From: Salipiger bermudensis
GTDB lineage: Bacteria > Pseudomonadota > Alphaproteobacteria > Rhodobacterales > Rhodobacteraceae
Assembly (NCBI RefSeq): GCF_020171625.1
Contig: NZ_JAIUZY010000005.1
Span: forward strand, 124,001-188,000
Length of the DNA: 64,000 nt
Direction of reading: 5' to 3'
Shown here: positions 27,839 through 37,542 of the stretch, piece by piece
How positions within the stretch are numbered: the first letter of the stretch is position 1
Layout: each line of letters begins with the position of its first letter
Program-made: the position numbers and the translations under genes
The notes under the pieces: model-generated
The model's input: only the letters and a program-made list of their open reading frames with translations
What the model was told of the DNA's origin: nothing
Databases searched by the model: none

Positions 27839-28904
27839 AGCTGAGCACCACTTTGTCGGAGAGCGGAATGCACTGGCACGACAGCACGTAGCCGGCGCGC
27901 ACCTCGTAATCCTCGAGCGCGTGGTTGATCTCCATCTCGACCTCGCCCTCAAGCACCTTGGCGCGGCAGGTCGAACAGACGCCGGCCTTGCACGAATAGG
28001 GCGCGTCCATGTTGTTCTCGATCGCCGCATCCAGCACCGCGGTGCCATCCTTCGGCATCTGGAACACCCGCGTCGCGCCGTCGAGCGTGACAGACACCTC
28101 GCAGGTGTTGCCGGCGGCGGCGGCCTGCTGCGACACCGCGCGTTTCTTGGCCCGGCCCGGCTGCGACGAGGCGAACAGCTCGAACTTGATCTGATCGTCC
28201 GAGAGCCCGGCCTGACGCAGGCTTTCCGCGATGGTCAGCATCATCGGCTCGGGCCCGCAGATGAACGCGGTGTCGACGCTGGTCGCATCGATCCAGAGGC
28301 GGAACAGCATCTCCATCTTCTCGGCGTCGATGCGCCCGGTGAAGAGGTCGATCTCCTGCCCCTCGCTCTCGAGGATGTGGATCACCGAGAAGCGACCGAG
28401 ATAGGTGTTCTTGAGGTCTTCCAGTTCCTCGCGGAACATGATCGAGCCGACCTGCCGGTTGGCGTAGACCAGCGTGAAAGTGGCGTTCGGCTCACGCGAC
28501 AGCACGGTCTTGATGATCGACAGCACCGGCGTGATCCCCGAGCCGCCGGCGAACCCGAGGTAGCTCTTGGCGCTCGACGGATCGAGCACGGTGAAGAACC
28601 GCCCCTGCGGCACCATCGCGTCGAGCGTGTCACCGGGTTTCAGATTTTCGTTGGCCCAGGTCGAGAAGGCGCCGCCGTCGACGCGCTTGATCCCGACCTT
28701 GAGGCACCCTTCGTCGAGACCGGCGCAGATCGAGTAGGACCGCCGCAGCTCCTCGCCGTCGAACTCGCGGCGGAAGGTCAGGTATTGGCCCTGGGTGAAG
28801 CCGAAACTCTCGGCGTCTTCGGCGCGCGGCTTGAGCGTGACGACCACGGCGTCGCGGGTCTCGCGGCGCACATCGGTCACTTCGAGGGGATGGAAACGGG
28901 GCAT
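27828..28904 (-). CDS. paaE: Phenylacetyl-CoA epoxidase reductase subunit
   Basis: A 358-residue reductase that feeds NADPH electrons to the PaaAC diiron centre. It has an FAD domain (RRSYSICAG near residue 55), an NAD(P) domain with GFAGGSGITPVLSII, and a C-terminal plant-type 2Fe-2S domain with Cys in YSCKAGVCSTCRA and in SCQCIP. ATG 28904 lies behind GGAGGAGG; the longer reading frame upstream has no such site. It follows paaD after 66 nt. Confidence 0.94.
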   Translation of the reverse strand: MPRFHPLEVTDVRRETRDAVVVTLKPRAEDAESFGFTQGQYLTFRREFDGEELRRSYSICAGLDEGCLKVGIKRVDGGAFSTWANENLKPGDTLDAMVPQGRFFTVLDPSSAKSYLGFAGGSGITPVLSIIKTVLSREPNATFTLVYANRQVGSIMFREELEDLKNTYLGRFSVIHILESEGQEIDLFTGRIDAEKMEMLFRLWIDATSVDTAFICGPEPMMLTIAESLRQAGLSDDQIKFELFASSQPGRAKKRAVSQQAAAAGNTCEVSVTLDGATRVFQMPKDGTAVLDAAIENNMDAPYSCKAGVCSTCRAKVLEGEVEMEINHALEDYEVRAGYVLSCQCIPLSDKVVLSYDE

Positions 28905-28970
28905 GTCAGACCTCCTCCTGTCTGGACAGGGAAATGCACAGGCGATGCCCCGCCGGGGCACCGGAATGGC

Positions 28971-29492
28971 TCAGTGGCACTTGAAGTAATCGAAGGGCTC
29001 GAGGCAGTCGCGGCAGCGGTAGCTGGCCTTGCAGGGGGTCGAGCCGTACTGGCTGACCCGCTCGGTGTGCGACGAGCCGCAGCGCGGGCAGGCGATCACC
29101 AGGTTCGACCGGCCCGACAGCCGCGCCGCGCGTCCCGTCATGAGACCGTCCGAGGCAGTGCCGTCCACCGGTGGTGCGATGCCGTAGGCGCGCAGCTTGT
29201 CGCGCGCCGCCTCGGTCACCCAGTCGGTGGTCCAGGGCGGCGACAGGCGCCGTTCGAGCCGCAGGTCGGTGATGCCCTTGTCGCGCAGCTGGGTCTCGAT
29301 CATCAGGTCGATGACCCCCGTCGCCGGGCAGCCGGAATAAGTCGGCGTCACCGCCACCACCAGCGTCTCGCCCTCCCAGCGGACCTCGCGCACGATGCCC
29401 AGTTCGGTGACCGAGACCACGGGGATCTCGGGGTCCGGGACCTCGCCCAGCCAGTCCCAGACCTGCTTGGTGGATAGCAGAACCGCACTCAC
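28971..29492 (-). CDS. paaD: Phenylacetyl-CoA epoxidase maturation protein
   Basis: A 173-residue protein of the MIP18/DUF59 class with a fused C-terminal zinc ribbon. The N-terminal domain has VPDPEIPVVSVTELGIVREV and the Fe-S-assembly cysteine in YSGCPAT; the C-terminus holds two CxxC pairs (CPRCGS and CRDCLE). I use GTG 29492, which overlaps no upstream ATG alternative and lies 5 nt after the paaC stop on this strand's frame. It probably matures the iron centre of the epoxidase. Confidence 0.88.
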   Translation of the reverse strand: MSAVLLSTKQVWDWLGEVPDPEIPVVSVTELGIVREVRWEGETLVVAVTPTYSGCPATGVIDLMIETQLRDKGITDLRLERRLSPPWTTDWVTEAARDKLRAYGIAPPVDGTASDGLMTGRAARLSGRSNLVIACPRCGSSHTERVSQYGSTPCKASYRCRDCLEPFDYFKCH

Positions 29493-29496
29493 CGGC

Positions 29497-30351
29497 TTAC
29501 CAGCTGGCGCCCGGGTAGGCGCGCTGCAGGAACTGCATCTGGGCAAGGATGTAGCCGAGGTGCTCGGTGTGCCGTCCCTGCTTGCCGCCGGTTTGCGCAT
29601 CGAAGCGCTGCTCGGGCTGCACCAGCGTCGCCTCCTCCAGCACATCTGCCACGGTGCGCTGCCAGAGCGGCAGCAGATCCGCGAGCGCCGGCGCGATGCC
29701 GGCCTCGGCCACGGCCTCGTCCACCGCATCGGCGGCGAACATCTCGCCGGTGTAGGGCCAGAGCTTGTTCAGTGCCGCCTGCATCCGGGTGTGGCTCTCC
29801 TCAGTGCCGTCGCCCAGCCGGACCACAAGATCTGAGGACCGCTCGAGGTGATAGGACACCTCCTTCAGCGCCTTTGCGGCGATCTCGGCGACGCGCGGGC
29901 TGGAGGATATGGTGAGCGCCGTCAGCAGCTCGTAATGGAAGGCATCGAAGAGGAACTCGCGCATGAGCGTCACCGCCATGTCGCCGTTCGGCAGCTCGAC
30001 CAGCTTCAGGTTGCGGAACTTCATCGCGTCGCGAAGGAATGCCAGATCGTCGGCATCGCGCCCGTCCGCCTCGACCTCGGCGGCAAGGCCAAGCCACATC
30101 TGGGTCTGCCCGATCAGGTCGAGCGCGGTGTTGGCCAACGCAATGTCCTCTTCCAGCACCGGTCCATGGCCGCACCATTCCGAGATGCGGTGCCCGAGGA
30201 TCAGCGAATTGTCCCCCATCCGGCACAGCCAGTCGAAGAAGGCGGGTTTCAGAGCCACGTCCGCGACATGCGGATCGTGATGATGTTCGGCGGCGGCGCG
30301 CTCGGCGAGCGCGACCACGTCCGGCGTGGCGGCATCGGGAAGCGAGGGCAT
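29497..30351 (-). CDS. paaC: Phenylacetyl-CoA epoxidase structural subunit
   Basis: A 284-residue ferritin-fold subunit that pairs with PaaA but lacks catalytic iron. Characteristic stretches are RMGDNSLILGHRISEWCGHGPVLEEDIALAN-type N-terminus near residue 45, LDLIGQTQMWL, FRNLKLVELPNGDMA and KEVSYHLERSSDLVVRLGDGTEES. ATG 30351 overlaps the paaB stop (TGATG); a GTG immediately before it is also possible. Confidence 0.93.
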   Translation of the reverse strand: MPSLPDAATPDVVALAERAAAEHHHDPHVADVALKPAFFDWLCRMGDNSLILGHRISEWCGHGPVLEEDIALANTALDLIGQTQMWLGLAAEVEADGRDADDLAFLRDAMKFRNLKLVELPNGDMAVTLMREFLFDAFHYELLTALTISSSPRVAEIAAKALKEVSYHLERSSDLVVRLGDGTEESHTRMQAALNKLWPYTGEMFAADAVDEAVAEAGIAPALADLLPLWQRTVADVLEEATLVQPEQRFDAQTGGKQGRHTEHLGYILAQMQFLQRAYPGASW

Positions 30352-30638
30352 CACATGTGCCCCACTTCATCGGGGATGTCGAAGAAGGTCGGATGGCGGT
30401 AGACCTTGCTCTCCGCCGGATCGAAGAGCGGGCCCTTCTCGGACGGCGTCGAGGCGGTGATCTCGGATGAGGGCACCACCCAGATCGACACGCCCTCCTT
30501 GCGGCGGGTGTAGACGTCGCGGGCGTTCCGGATCGCCATTTCGGCATCCGGCGCGTGTAGGCTGCCGACGTGGCGGTGATTCAGCCCGTGCTGGCCCCGA
30601 ATGAAGATCTCCCAGAGCGGCCATTCTTTCTTGGTCAT
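30351..30638 (-). CDS. paaB: Phenylacetyl-CoA epoxidase subunit B
   Basis: A 95-residue subunit of the epoxidase. WPLWEIFIRGQHGLNHRHVGSLHAPDAEMA and RRKEGVSIWVVPSSEI are the conserved PaaB segments. It bridges PaaAC units and helps couple PaaE. It lies 25 nt after paaA and overlaps paaC by 1 nt. Confidence 0.94.
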   Translation of the reverse strand: MTKKEWPLWEIFIRGQHGLNHRHVGSLHAPDAEMAIRNARDVYTRRKEGVSIWVVPSSEITASTPSEKGPLFDPAESKVYRHPTFFDIPDEVGHM

Positions 30639-30663
30639 GTCACATCCTCCTCAATGCGCGCGC

Positions 30664-31662
30664 TTACTCGGCGGCCACGTTCGATGCCGCGCGGCGCGCA
30701 GCGGCCTTGTCGGCATAGGCGGTCAGCCCGTCACGGAACCACGCCCCTTTGTCCCAGGCCTCGCGGCGTGCGCCGAGACGCTCTTCGTTGCAGGGGCCAT
30801 TGCCCTTGATCACCTCGAAGAACTCGTTCCAGTCGGGCTCGGCGAAATCGTAGTGACCGCGCTCCTCGTTCCACGTCAGGGTCTCGTCGGGCACGGTCAG
30901 GCCGAGGTACTCGGCCTGCGGCACCGTTTCGTCGACGAATTTCTGGCGCAGCTCGTCGTTGGTGTTCATCTTGATCTTCCACGCCATCGACTGCGCGGAG
31001 TGCACCGAGTCCTTGTCGGACGGGCCGAACATCATCAGCGAGGGGTACCAGAAGCGGTTCAGCGCATCCTGCGCCATTTCCTTCTGCTCGGGCGTGCCCT
31101 GCGCCATCTTCATCATGATCGCGTAGCCCTGCCGCTGGTGGAAGCTCTCTTCCTTGCAGATGCGGATCATCGCGCGGCTGTAGGGCCCGTAGGAGGTGCG
31201 CTGCAGCGGCACCTGGTTCATGATCGCCGCGCCGTCGACCAGCCAGCCCACCGCGCCCATGTCGGCCCATGTCAGCGTGGGATAGTTGAAGATCGAGCTG
31301 TATTTCATCGCGCCAGAGTGCAGCTTTTCGAAAAGCTCGTCGCGCGACACGCCCAGCGTCTCGGCGGCGGAGTAGAGGTAGAGCCCGTGCCCGGCCTCGT
31401 CCTGCACCTTGGCCAGCAGGATCGCCTTGCGCTCGAGCGTCGGCGCGCGGGTGATCCAGTTGCCCTCGGGCAGCTGCCCGACGATTTCAGAGTGGGCGTG
31501 CTGGCCGATCTGACGGATCAGCGTCTTGCGGTAGCCTTCTGGCATCCACTCCTTGGGTTCGATCTTCTCGCCGCGGTCGACCCGCTCCTGAAAGGCGCGC
31601 TCCTCGGGGCTCATCTCCTCGAGCGACTTCATGCCTTCCGATTTCACCATCTGTGCATACAT
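30664..31662 (-). CDS. paaA: Phenylacetyl-CoA epoxidase catalytic subunit
   Basis: A 332-residue diiron oxygenase subunit that epoxidises the ring of phenylacetyl-CoA. The metal-binding motifs are intact: E59 in [14 protein letters not shown]89-AG-H92 in [10 protein letters not shown], and E172-SF-H175 in [14 protein letters not shown] 31662 gives the usual start [10 protein letters not shown]. It follows paaJ by 23 nt. Confidence 0.95.
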   Translation of the reverse strand: MYAQMVKSEGMKSLEEMSPEERAFQERVDRGEKIEPKEWMPEGYRKTLIRQIGQHAHSEIVGQLPEGNWITRAPTLERKAILLAKVQDEAGHGLYLYSAAETLGVSRDELFEKLHSGAMKYSSIFNYPTLTWADMGAVGWLVDGAAIMNQVPLQRTSYGPYSRAMIRICKEESFHQRQGYAIMMKMAQGTPEQKEMAQDALNRFWYPSLMMFGPSDKDSVHSAQSMAWKIKMNTNDELRQKFVDETVPQAEYLGLTVPDETLTWNEERGHYDFAEPDWNEFFEVIKGNGPCNEERLGARREAWDKGAWFRDGLTAYADKAAARRAASNVAAE

Positions 31663-31685
31663 GGTCGTGCCTCCTCCTGAAGGGG

Positions 31686-32891
31686 TCAGATACGTTCGAG
31701 GATCATCGCGATCCCCTGCCCCACGCCCACGCACATGGTGCACAGGGCGTAGCGGCCACCGGTCCGATGCAGCTGCCGGGTCGCAGTCAGAACCAGCCGC
31801 GCGCCGGACATGCCCAGCGGATGGCCGATGGCGATGGCGCCGCCATTGGCATTCACATGCGGCGCGTCATCGGGCAGGCCCAGCTCGCGCAGCACCGCAA
31901 GGCCCTGCGCCGCGAAGGCCTCGTTGAGCTCGATGACGTCCATCTGGTCGAGCGTCAGCCCGGCGCGGGCGAGCACGCGGCGGGTCGCCGGAACCGGCCC
32001 CATCCCCATGACGCGGGGCGCGACGCCCGCTGCCGCCATGGCCACGACGCGCGCCTGCGGGGTCAGTCCGTTCTTCGACGCCGCCGTCTCGGAGGCGACG
32101 ATCACCCCCGCCGCACCGTCATTGACGCCGGACGCGTTGCCCGCCGTGACGCTGAGATCGGGGCCATTGACGCCCCGCAGCTTGCCCAGCTTGTCGACCG
32201 TGGTGCCGGGGCGCGGATGCTCGTCGGTGTCCACGACCAGCGGATCGCCCTTGCGCTGGGGGATCGTCACCGGGACGATCTCCTCGGCAAACACGCCGGC
32301 CTTCTGCGCGGCCTCCCAGCGATCCTGCGAGCGGACGGCAAATGCATCCTGATCGGTGCGGCTGATGCCGTAGTCCTCGGCCACGTTGTCGGCGGTTTCG
32401 GGCATCGAATGGGTGCCGAACGCCTTGTCGAGCTTGGGGTTCTTGAACCGCCAGCCGATGGTGGTGTCGTACATCTCGGCATTGCGCGAGAAGGCCGAGG
32501 TGGCCTTGGCCATCACGAAAGGCGCGCGGCTCATGCTTTCAACGCCACCGGCAAGCAGGAGGTCGCCGTCGCCAGCGCGGATGGTGCGGGCGGCAAGGCC
32601 GATCGCGTCCATGCCAGACCCGCAGAGGCGGTTGACCGTCGTGCCCGGCACCTCGATCGGGAGGCCGGCCAGCAGCCCGGCCATGCGGGCGACGTTGCGG
32701 TTGTCTTCGCCAGCCTGGTTGGCACAGCCGAGAATGATGTCGTCGACGCCGGCCCAGTCCACCGAGGCATTGCGCGCCATCAGGGCGGCCAGCGGCACGG
32801 CGGCCAGATCGTCAGCGCGGACCGACGAAAGCGCCCCGCCATATCGGCCGACGGGTGTGCGTATCGCGTCGCAGATGAATGCCTCGGACAT
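31686..32891 (-). CDS. paaJ: 3-oxoadipyl-CoA / 3-oxo-5,6-dehydrosuberyl-CoA thiolase
   Basis: A 401-residue thiolase used twice in the pathway to release acetyl-CoA. Nucleophile Cys90 is in NRLCGSG; His in AIAIGHPLG and Cys in [10 protein letters not shown] complete the site. The N-terminus ([26 protein letters not shown]) is typical of PaaJ/PcaF. First gene of the paaJABCDE-(PaaA-like)-paaZ-paaY run, with its own promoter and candidate PaaR operator upstream. PcaF and PaaJ are hard to separate by sequence; the context decides. Confidence 0.92.
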   Translation of the reverse strand: MSEAFICDAIRTPVGRYGGALSSVRADDLAAVPLAALMARNASVDWAGVDDIILGCANQAGEDNRNVARMAGLLAGLPIEVPGTTVNRLCGSGMDAIGLAARTIRAGDGDLLLAGGVESMSRAPFVMAKATSAFSRNAEMYDTTIGWRFKNPKLDKAFGTHSMPETADNVAEDYGISRTDQDAFAVRSQDRWEAAQKAGVFAEEIVPVTIPQRKGDPLVVDTDEHPRPGTTVDKLGKLRGVNGPDLSVTAGNASGVNDGAAGVIVASETAASKNGLTPQARVVAMAAAGVAPRVMGMGPVPATRRVLARAGLTLDQMDVIELNEAFAAQGLAVLRELGLPDDAPHVNANGGAIAIGHPLGMSGARLVLTATRQLHRTGGRYALCTMCVGVGQGIAMILERI

Positions 32892-32935
32892 CCGTATCCT
32901 CCTCCCTCAAGAATCAGGATCGGCCATCAAAGATC

Positions 32936-32979
32936 GACCGATCGGTCAACGAAATAGCACAGCTTACGGCACATGTTAA
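32936..32979 (-). promoter_or_regulatory. paaJ promoter with candidate PaaR operator over the start site
   Basis: On the minus strand, -35 TTAACA (32974-32979) and -10 TATTTC (32951-32956) are 17 bp apart. The perfect palindrome GACCG-AT-CGGTC (32936-32947) begins three bases after the -10 box and so covers the expected start site near 32944. The arms are identical to the site at 21052-21063. Confidence 0.55.
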
Positions 32980-33031
32980 GAAACAAATTAGTGTGGGCGT
33001 GATGTGTGGAGGATTTCGCCACCCTTTCCGC

Positions 33032-33928
33032 TTACGCGGCCGCTTCCCGCCGAAGCTGGAACAGCCGGCGCTCGGTTTCCTCGTTGCTTGCCGCGAGATG
33101 CCCGTCCGGGCTGAGAAAACTCGCGCCCACATGCGTCTCCGCGCGCTTCGAGAGCCCGACATAGGCCTCGACGAACAGCCTGCGGGCATCGTCGGCGGGC
33201 CAGTCCTGCGGACAGGCGGCGCGCGGCAGACGCGGATCGCTGAGGGCCGCGTTGCGATAGTCGTGCACCAGCCGCAGCCGCAGGGCGAGCGCGTCCTCCG
33301 GCGACAGCGGCTCCGACCCGGACAGCAGATCGCGCACCGCCCCATGCCGGGCAAGGAACCGCGCATAGGCCTCGGCCACCCCGGGAAGACCCCATCGCTC
33401 CGAGGCGAGCTCCCCGAGATCCCCGTGGCCCTCGAGCTGCTTCGCCCGCATCAGGACACCGGCTACCGGCGCGATATCCTCGCGATTGGGCGCCAGCGCG
33501 ACCGTGGGCGCCAGCCGCGCCCAGGGCAGCGGCAGATCGACGTCGCGCAGCGCGTCCGACAGGCACAGCATCCAGTCTTCCGGCTCCGGCGGAGGCGCGA
33601 AAAGCAAACGCGCGGCCTCGCGGAACTCGGCGCGCGCCGGTTCGGACAGGCGGTAAAAGCTGCGCCGCCCGATCCGGACCCCCTCCAGCCGCCCAGCCCC
33701 CACGAGACGGGAGACCGCCGTGCGCACGAGGCTTTCGTTCAGCCCGTGACGCGCGCAGCACTCGATCAGGGTGCCCATCCAGAGCATACCGCCACGCGGC
33801 TCGACCACATCGCCGTAGATGGTGACGATGAAGGCCGGGGCGCGCGGGGCCTCCGTCGCCGCAAGCTCGGCAAGGGCCGATGGCTCGGTCGAAAGGGCAC
33901 GCGCGTCTGTCGTAACGGCCTCGGTCAT
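33032..33928 (-). CDS. paaX: PaaX-family transcriptional repressor
   Basis: A 298-residue PaaX-like regulator. The N-terminal winged helix includes FIVTIYGDVVEPRGGMLWMGTLIECCARHGLNESLVRTAVSRLV-type sequence (residues 33-76) and RIGRRSFYRLSEPARAEF; the C-terminal domain contains the WMLCLSD and LLHDYR-like LVHDYRNA segments. In E. coli PaaX binds phenylacetyl-CoA. Having both PaaX and PaaR in one cluster means two aryl-CoA-type regulators. It lies 140 nt before paaJ on the same strand. Confidence 0.88.
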   Translation of the reverse strand: MTEAVTTDARALSTEPSALAELAATEAPRAPAFIVTIYGDVVEPRGGMLWMGTLIECCARHGLNESLVRTAVSRLVGAGRLEGVRIGRRSFYRLSEPARAEFREAARLLFAPPPEPEDWMLCLSDALRDVDLPLPWARLAPTVALAPNREDIAPVAGVLMRAKQLEGHGDLGELASERWGLPGVAEAYARFLARHGAVRDLLSGSEPLSPEDALALRLRLVHDYRNAALSDPRLPRAACPQDWPADDARRLFVEAYVGLSKRAETHVGASFLSPDGHLAASNEETERRLFQLRREAAA

Positions 33929-33994
33929 GACTTGCCCTCCTGCGGCAGCGCCCGATGCGGCGCCGCCCCAGTCTACGCCAGCCCCGGCGATATG

Positions 33995-36900
33995 TCACAC
34001 GATTGTCGCGCTATCGCCAATCTGCGTGCCGCTATCGCCGGACAGCTCTGCCATTTGCGCCCGAACCCGCGTTGCCGCAGCCTGCTTCACCGGCCCGAAG
34101 CCGCGGATCTCCATCACCAGCGCGGCCTGTGTCGCGCGCGCCTCGCGGTTCTCTTGGGTGAGATCGTGGGTGAGGCGGTGCAGCAAGGCGCGGTACTCGC
34201 CGATGAGCGCCCGCTCCATCTTTCGCTCTTCACTGTAGCCGAAAAGATCGAGCGGTGTCCCGCGCAGCCCTTTCATCCTGGCGAGAACCCCCATCGCGGG
34301 GCGGATCCACGGCCCGAACGCGCGCTTGAGAGGGCGACCGCGGGAATCCTTGCCACTGGAAAGAACCGGCGGCGCCAGGTGGTGGACCACCTTGAACGGT
34401 CCCTCGAAGCGCGCGGCGAGCGTGTCGTCAAAGCCGGTCCGCGTGTGCAGCCGCGCCACCTCGTACTCGTCCTTGTAGGACATGAGCTTGAAAAGACCCT
34501 TGGCCGCAGCCTCGGTGAGGGCCCCGGCTGCGCCGGTGGCGGCGGTCTCGGCCTCGCGGACCTTGCCGATCTCGCGCAGGTAGTCCCGCGCCCAGCGATC
34601 ATTCTGGTAGCCGGTCAGGAAGTCGGCGCGCCGCGCGATCATCTCGTCGAGGCTCAGCACCGGGCTTGCCGGCAGGTCGGCCGTGCGCTCGACCGCGGCG
34701 CGGTCATGCACCAGCAGCCGCCCCCAGGTGAACGCGTCCTTGTTCTGCTCGGGCTTCACGCCGTTGAGCTCGATGGCCCGCATCAGCGCCTCGAGGCCTA
34801 GCGGCACCAGCCCCGCCTGCCATGCCGCGCCGAGGATCATCACGTTGGCAAAGACGCTGTCCCCGAGCAGCGCTTCGGCAAGCGAGTTGGCGTCGAAGCT
34901 CTGAAGCGTGGACGCATCGACGGTGGCACGGATGGCCTCCAGCCGGGCGCCCGCGTTGAGATCGGCGTCGCGGTTCTGGACCAGATCGCCGGTCGGCATC
35001 ACGGCGGTGTTGACCACCGCCCGCGTCTCGCCCTTCCGGTAGGCGGCAGAGGCCTTTGGCGACGAGCTGACCACCAGGTCGCACCCGATCAGCGCATGCG
35101 CCGAGCTGGGCTCGATCTTCACCTGGTTCAGCGCCGATTCCGAGGCCGCCACGCGCAGGTAGCTCAGCACCGGGCCGAATTTCTGCGCAAACCCCATGAA
35201 GTCGAGCACCGATGCCCCCTTCTCCTCGAGGTTCGCCGCCATCGCGATGAGCTGGCCGACGGTGACCACCCCGGTGCCGCCGACGCCGGTGACGAGGATG
35301 TCCCAAGGCTGGGACAGCGCGGGCAGCTCAGGCAGCGGCAGATCCGGCTGCAGCCGGGCGAGCGCTTCCTTCCCGGCCGCCGCCGGTTTCTTCAGCGTCG
35401 CGCCCTCGACGGTGACGAAGCTCGGGCAGAAGCCGTTGAGGCAGGTGAAATCCTTGTTGCAGGTGTTGAGGTTGATCTTCCGCTTGCGACCGAACTCGGT
35501 CTCCAGCGGCTCGACGCTCAGGCAGTTGGATTCCACCGAGCAATCGCCGCAGCCCTCGCAGACCAGCGGGTTGATCACCGCGAATTTCTTCGGGTCCTCC
35601 ATCTTGCCGCGCTTGCGCAGGCGGCGCTTCTCGGTGGCGCAGGTCTGCTGATAGATCAGGACGGTGGTGCCGGGGATGTCGCGCAGCTCGCGCTGCACCC
35701 GGTCGAGATCGCGACGATGCTCGACCGGCACGCCCGCCGGCAGCGCCTCGCGGCGCATCGCCTCGGGGTCGTCGGACACGACAACCACCTTCCGGGCCCC
35801 TTCCGACACCATCGACTGCGCGATCGCCGCAACGCTCAGCGGGCCGTCGACATCCTGCCCGCCGGTCATCGCCACGGCGTCGTTGAACAGGATCTTGTAG
35901 GTGATGTTGGTCCCCGCGGCGATCGCCTGCCGCACCGCCAGCGAGCCGGAGTGGTAATAGGTGCCGTCGCCGAGGTTCTGGAACACGTGCTTGTTGCCGT
36001 TGTACTTCGAGCGGGCCACCCAATTCACCCCCTCGCCGCCCATCTGGATCAGCGAGGTGGTGTTGCGGTTCATCCAGCTTGCCATGAAGTGACAGCCGAT
36101 CCCCGCCAGCGCCTGGCTGCCCTCGGGCACCTTGGTCGAGGTGTTGTGCGGGCATCCCGAGCAGAAATAGGGCGTGCGCGCCGCCCCTTCCACGAGGATC
36201 GGCGCGGGCGCGGGCACCACGTCCGCCGCCTTGCGCACAAGGTCGAGCTCGGGAAAATTGCGCTCCAGCCGGGCCGCGATGTGTCGGGCGAGCATGACGG
36301 CGCCCAGCTCGTGCGTCCAGGGGATCAGACGCTGGCCCGCCTCGTCGCGCTTGCCGACCATACGCTCCGGCTTCTGGCCCGGGAAGTCGTAGAAATACTC
36401 CTTGAGCTGGCTTTCGATGATGCCGCGCTTTTCCTCGATGACCAGAAGTTCGCGCTTGTCCTTGGCAAAGGCCAGCGCGCCCTCGTGTTCCAGCGGCCAG
36501 ACCATGCCGACCTTGTAGATGTCGAGGCCGAACTCCGCGGCGCGCGCCTCGTCGATGCCCAGCAGCCGCAGCGCCTCGAGCACGTCGAGATGCGACTTGC
36601 CGGTGGTGACGATGCCGAACTGCGCCTCATGCCCCCATTCGCTGCGATCGATCGGATTGGCGCGCGCAAAGGCAAGCACCGCCGCCTTCTTGGCCTCCAT
36701 GCGCTCCTCGATCTGCGGACCCGGAAGGTCCGGCCAGCGATAGTGCAGCCCGCTTTCCGGAGGCTCGAAGTCGGGCGCCGCAAAGGCGCGGGGCTTTGGC
36801 AGCTCGAAGGACATGCCGGATTCGACGGTCTCCGAGATCGCCTTGAACCCGACCCACATGCCGGAAAACCGCGACAGCGCGTATCCCCATTCGGCAAAGC

Positions 36901-37456
36901 TAAGGAACTCGGCCACGTTGGCCGGATTGATCGTCGGCATGAAGAAATTCATGAAGGCGACATCGGACTGGTGCGGCATCGAGGACGAGACGCAGCCGTG
37001 GTCGTCCCCGGCCACCACCAGCACCCCGCCATGCGGCGAGGACCCGTAGGCGTTGCCGTGCTTGAGCGCATCCCCGGCCCGGTCCACGCCCGGCCCCTTG
37101 CCGTACCAGAGGCCGAAGACCCCCTCGCAGGTGCGGTCCGAATCGGTTTCGACCTGCTGCGTGCCGATGATCTGGGTCGCGCCAAGCTCTTCGTTGACGG
37201 CGGGCACGAAGCCGATCCCCTCGGCCTCCACCAGCGCGCGATTGCGCGACACCTCGAGGTCGATTCCGCCGACCGGCGAGCCGCGATAGCCGGAGATGAG
37301 CCCGCGCGTGTCGAGGCCCGCGGCCTTGTCGCGGCGGGCCTGATCAAGCGCGATGCGCAGGATGGCCTGCGTGCCGGTCAGGAAAACTCTGCCCTCGGTG
37401 CGGGTGTAGCGGTCCGACAGCTCGTAGTCGCGCAGGATGGGTGTCTGATCGGTCAT
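33995..37456 (-). CDS. Fused indolepyruvate ferredoxin oxidoreductase (IorA-IorB type)
   Basis: A 1153-residue enzyme converting aryl pyruvates, CoA and oxidised ferredoxin to aryl-acetyl-CoA and CO2. The N-terminal pyrimidine domain holds GLISGYRGSPVGGIDLE; the thiamine-diphosphate domain holds GDGTYYHSGSLAVRQAI and DAVAMTGGQDVDG; an Fe-S segment has CEGCGDC and NTCNKDFTCLNGFCP; the gamma-like domain begins ILVTGVGGTGVVTVGQLIAMAA. ATG 37456 lies behind GGGAGGAG. It can deliver phenylacetyl-CoA straight from phenylpyruvate, bypassing PaaK. It is divergent from an Lrp-type regulator. Confidence 0.93.
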   Translation of the reverse strand: MTDQTPILRDYELSDRYTRTEGRVFLTGTQAILRIALDQARRDKAAGLDTRGLISGYRGSPVGGIDLEVSRNRALVEAEGIGFVPAVNEELGATQIIGTQQVETDSDRTCEGVFGLWYGKGPGVDRAGDALKHGNAYGSSPHGGVLVVAGDDHGCVSSSMPHQSDVAFMNFFMPTINPANVAEFLSFAEWGYALSRFSGMWVGFKAISETVESGMSFELPKPRAFAAPDFEPPESGLHYRWPDLPGPQIEERMEAKKAAVLAFARANPIDRSEWGHEAQFGIVTTGKSHLDVLEALRLLGIDEARAAEFGLDIYKVGMVWPLEHEGALAFAKDKRELLVIEEKRGIIESQLKEYFYDFPGQKPERMVGKRDEAGQRLIPWTHELGAVMLARHIAARLERNFPELDLVRKAADVVPAPAPILVEGAARTPYFCSGCPHNTSTKVPEGSQALAGIGCHFMASWMNRNTTSLIQMGGEGVNWVARSKYNGNKHVFQNLGDGTYYHSGSLAVRQAIAAGTNITYKILFNDAVAMTGGQDVDGPLSVAAIAQSMVSEGARKVVVVSDDPEAMRREALPAGVPVEHRRDLDRVQRELRDIPGTTVLIYQQTCATEKRRLRKRGKMEDPKKFAVINPLVCEGCGDCSVESNCLSVEPLETEFGRKRKINLNTCNKDFTCLNGFCPSFVTVEGATLKKPAAAGKEALARLQPDLPLPELPALSQPWDILVTGVGGTGVVTVGQLIAMAANLEEKGASVLDFMGFAQKFGPVLSYLRVAASESALNQVKIEPSSAHALIGCDLVVSSSPKASAAYRKGETRAVVNTAVMPTGDLVQNRDADLNAGARLEAIRATVDASTLQSFDANSLAEALLGDSVFANVMILGAAWQAGLVPLGLEALMRAIELNGVKPEQNKDAFTWGRLLVHDRAAVERTADLPASPVLSLDEMIARRADFLTGYQNDRWARDYLREIGKVREAETAATGAAGALTEAAAKGLFKLMSYKDEYEVARLHTRTGFDDTLAARFEGPFKVVHHLAPPVLSSGKDSRGRPLKRAFGPWIRPAMGVLARMKGLRGTPLDLFGYSEERKMERALIGEYRALLHRLTHDLTQENREARATQAALVMEIRGFGPVKQAAATRVRAQMAELSGDSGTQIGDSATIV

Positions 37457-37542
37457 CGGCTCCTCCCAAAGCTCGTCACGGCATGGCCGTGTCCTTTGTG
37501 GGAAGAGTAAGGCTTGCCGCTGAAACCGCATCTCTTATAGGA

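Noticed and set aside
35096-37510. 804-codon plus-strand frame opposite the ior gene
   Set aside because: Shadow of the fused oxidoreductase; composition-driven, without domain motifs.
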